Positions 6,719-8,654 of a stretch of 8,654 bases of DNA are shown piece after piece. How positions within the stretch are numbered: the stretch's first letter is position 1; every line of letters begins with the position of its first letter. The notes beneath the pieces are model-generated. The model searched no databases, was not told the DNA's origin, and saw nothing but the letters and a program-made list of their open reading frames with translations. The position numbers and the translations under genes were made by a program. The stretch comes from Candidatus Zixiibacteriota bacterium (GTDB lineage: Bacteria; Zixibacteria; MSB-5A5; GN15; PGXB01), in assembly GCA_003641425.1 (NCBI GenBank), contig QNAH01000102.1, forward strand, positions 1 to 8,654. The letters run 5' to 3'.

Positions 6719-8629
6719 TTATTCCCGGGTGATCATCGCCGCTTTGAGGGTCCCCCGAATCTCGCCGCAACGAAGCATGGATGCTCCGTAGAATGAATTG
6801 TAAACGGTATCGACTGTCTGAAGCCAGTATGCCCCGGAGTTATCCCGGGTCATCGGACAGTATGTTAGAAAATAATCACGATCTTCCGCATGGCCGAATT
6901 CCTTCTGCATCTCGATCATGGTATTTGAAAGATGGGAAAAAGCATCCCGGGATTCTTCAATGCCTTTGGCCCCGGCACCATCCTTGATATGCTTCAATAA
7001 TAAACGGCTGTAATCCATCCATCTTTGATGAGCTTTACCTTCAAAAAATGACATATCGATTGCATCGATATTCTCATTCAAATTACGATAGGCATCAGCA
7101 GCTTCTTTTTGGCTGTCATTGGCAAGCGCCATCTGGATCTCAAAATAAGTCTGGTATAAAGGCGTCAGACTGTTCAGAGCTTTTTTGTCTATATTTAAAG
7201 AAGACGGTTTTTCCCGTGAAGACTCTTCATGGCTCGGAAATGCCCCGTTTTTTCCGTTTATTTGATGATGTTCATGCCCTGTCATCTGACGTTCACCGGT
7301 GGGATTCATCATGCTTGGTTTGGCCTGAAGCTGAAGTTCGCTGTCGATCCTGAAAGCCCCGTTGGTCACGACCAATTCGCCTTCATCAAGACCGTCTATA
7401 ACAGTATAATATTGTCCTGTTCTGACCCCCAGTTGCACTTCTCGTCCCTCGAATATTATGCGATCATCATCCGGAAGGCGGACATAGACAACCGCCCGCG
7501 TTCCGGTCAGAAGCGGCGCCGTTGCAGGGATCAGCAAATTATCATTACCGGCATTATACGCCGACGCATACGCCGTTCCACTGACAAACATATCCGGCTT
7601 GAGTTGATGATCGGTGTTGTCTATCGAAGCGCGCACAGTTGCCGTACGTGTCGCCTCGTTAAGAACCGGATCGATGAAATCAATTTTGCTCCTGAAAGTC
7701 CGACCCGGTAAAGCCCGGGAGTTAAACTCTATTTCCTGTCCTTCGGACAGCCACGGCAGATCGCTTTCGTACGCATCAAAATTAATCCAGACTTTAGACA
7801 GCCCGGCGATACTGTAAAGCACGGACCCGGTTTCGACATACATACCGGTTCTCGCTTCCATCGCGATAACCACCCCGCCGATCGGCGCGTGGACGGTGAT
7901 TCGGTCGGATGTTTCTCCCTTATCTTCAAGTGTCTTTATCTGAGCCTCGGTCAGGCCATAGAGACTTAGTTTTTCACGGGCCGCGTCGACTATTACCTCG
8001 GCCGTGGAGCGAAGACTCGAACCGTTGTCGATTATTTTATCCAGAGTTTTGACCGCCTGCAACAATTCCGCCTGAGCGCTGAGCAATTGAGGCGAGTATA
8101 TTTCAAACAGTGGATCGCCTTTTGTTACTTTCTGTCCGGTGAAATCGACATACAGTTTTTCAAGGCGCCCCGGAATCCAGGATGTAATTTTCGCAAGAGC
8201 CGTTTCATCGTAAGTTATTCGCCCCGTCATCCTGATCTCCGTAGCCGCCGATCCGCGAATTACCGGTGATGTCTGTATCGAGGCCAGCCTTACCGCGGCC
8301 GGTGACATCTCGAGTCGGCGCGAATCCCCGGCATCGTCACCCCCGGTTTCCAGCGGGATCAGGTCCATGAAACAGAGCGGGCATTTGCCCGGCTTGGGAA
8401 GCTGTATCTGGGGATGCATGGAGCAGGTCCAGATGGTCGACGATTTCTCAGTATCATGCTTATGATCATCGTCAATCGCGGTAATAGCGATTTCTTTACC
8501 ACTGCCGTCGAATATGACCGCCCCCAGAGAAAACGCCACGATTAAAAGCAAAGTGAGTGTAACGATTCCCGGCCACTTTCTGGGAACAAACGAAAACCAG
8601 CTTTTGAATGTGAATTTGCTTTCAGTCAT
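6719..8629 (-). CDS. cusB: CusB-type periplasmic adaptor with N-terminal heavy-metal-binding domain and C-terminal DUF3347
   Basis: This is the membrane-fusion subunit that links CusA to an outer-membrane channel and is expected to hand metal to the pump. Its 636 residues compare with about 407 for E. coli CusB. One membrane anchor spans about 20-40, with no lipobox. A heavy-metal-binding domain (about 67-93, WTCSMHP...PGKCPLCFMDLIP) carries C69, H72, C83 and C86. Then come the lipoyl halves (about 145-182 and 246-273, the second with HAPIGGVV) flanking an alpha-hairpin (about 183-243), a beta-barrel (about 275-355) and a membrane-proximal domain (to about 435). A Met/His linker (M440, M441, M449, H452, H454, H455) leads to a DUF3347-like domain (about 483-628) with YCPM (590-593) and YGASMLRCGEI (614-624). 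The start is the ATG at 8627-8629, nine bases after a good GGAG; an in-frame stop at 8651-8653 rules out an earlier start. The gene sits two bases ahead of cusA in one transcript. The metal-capture role of the end domains is inferred. Confidence 0.92.
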   Translation of the reverse strand: MTESKFTFKSWFSFVPRKWPGIVTLTLLLIVAFSLGAVIFDGSGKEIAITAIDDDHKHDTEKSSTIWTCSMHPQIQLPKPGKCPLCFMDLIPLETGGDDAGDSRRLEMSPAAVRLASIQTSPVIRGSAATEIRMTGRITYDETALAKITSWIPGRLEKLYVDFTGQKVTKGDPLFEIYSPQLLSAQAELLQAVKTLDKIIDNGSSLRSTAEVIVDAAREKLSLYGLTEAQIKTLEDKGETSDRITVHAPIGGVVIAMEARTGMYVETGSVLYSIAGLSKVWINFDAYESDLPWLSEGQEIEFNSRALPGRTFRSKIDFIDPVLNEATRTATVRASIDNTDHQLKPDMFVSGTAYASAYNAGNDNLLIPATAPLLTGTRAVVYVRLPDDDRIIFEGREVQLGVRTGQYYTVIDGLDEGELVVTNGAFRIDSELQLQAKPSMMNPTGERQMTGHEHHQINGKNGAFPSHEESSREKPSSLNIDKKALNSLTPLYQTYFEIQMALANDSQKEAADAYRNLNENIDAIDMSFFEGKAHQRWMDYSRLLLKHIKDGAGAKGIEESRDAFSHLSNTMIEMQKEFGHAEDRDYFLTYCPMTRDNSGAYWLQTVDTVYNSFYGASMLRCGEIRGTLKAAMITRE

Positions 8630-8654
8630 GACGATTTTCTCCAGATGACTTCAA
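8626..8654 (-). CDS. Possible 3' end of an upstream gene overlapping cusB
   Basis: Read on the minus strand from the right edge, one frame gives EVIWRKSS and then TGA at 8626-8628, which overlaps the cusB ATG as ATGA. Such overlaps are typical of tightly packed operons, and a TolC/CusC-family gene often precedes cusB. Only eight codons are visible and another frame is also open here, so this is a possibility, not a gene call. Confidence 0.2.
8639..8642 (-). promoter_or_regulatory. Shine-Dalgarno site of cusB
   Basis: GGAG followed by AAAATCGTC and then ATG puts the site nine bases from the start codon. It is the clearest ribosome binding site in the window and supports the chosen cusB start. 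No promoter for cusBA is visible, so the transcript must begin beyond the right edge. Confidence 0.7.

Noticed and set aside
7229..7711. 160-codon plus-strand frame opposite cusB
   Set aside because: It is opposite conserved adaptor domains and has no recognisable protein features.

Overview
The window holds three complete protein genes with almost no spare DNA. One gene on the plus strand (209-2905) converges on a two-gene minus-strand unit (8629 down to 2943). About 208 mostly AT-rich bases at the left edge carry part of a further minus-strand reading frame. Gene content is clearly bacterial. The organism is probably a Gram-negative of the FCB or deltaproteobacterial type, because it encodes an RND efflux pump with a periplasmic adaptor and the pump is the enlarged CusA form (about 1,257 residues) that I associate with Bacteroidetes, Ignavibacteria and Zixibacteria relatives. 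That placement is an inference from protein architecture; no rRNA or marker gene is present.

Left part: the plus-strand gene encodes an 898-residue fusion of an NDP-forming acyl-CoA synthetase (CoA-binding, ligase/flavodoxin-like and ATP-grasp parts) with a C-terminal GNAT acetyltransferase. This is the Pat/PatZ layout. The histidine expected to carry phosphate in active ADP-forming acetyl-CoA synthetases is present (H257), and so is the ATP-grasp HKSD histidine (H541). The protein may therefore still make ATP from acetyl-CoA as well as acetylate proteins. The GNAT acetyl-CoA loop is slightly degenerate.

Right part: a minus-strand cusB-cusA pair, two bases apart, encodes a heavy-metal RND efflux system. 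CusA keeps all three methionines used by E. coli CusA to bind Cu(I)/Ag(I), which supports a copper/silver substrate. It also carries extra membrane helices and an acidic periplasmic insert, and it lacks the proton-relay lysine of E. coli CusA. CusB has a heavy-metal-binding domain near its N terminus and a DUF3347 domain at its C terminus, so it may carry its own metal-capturing modules in place of a separate CusF. No CusC/TolC, CusF or regulator is visible; the unit very likely continues past the right edge.

The two units end 37 bp apart. The gap contains a weak hairpin with a T-run for the cus side and a 23-bp near-copy of a segment inside the synthetase gene. I see no CRISPR array, insertion sequence, tRNA or rRNA, and nothing that amounts to an undescribed multi-gene system. 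The most interesting points are the domain fusions and inserts in the three known-family proteins and the unidentified coiled-coil frame at the left edge.
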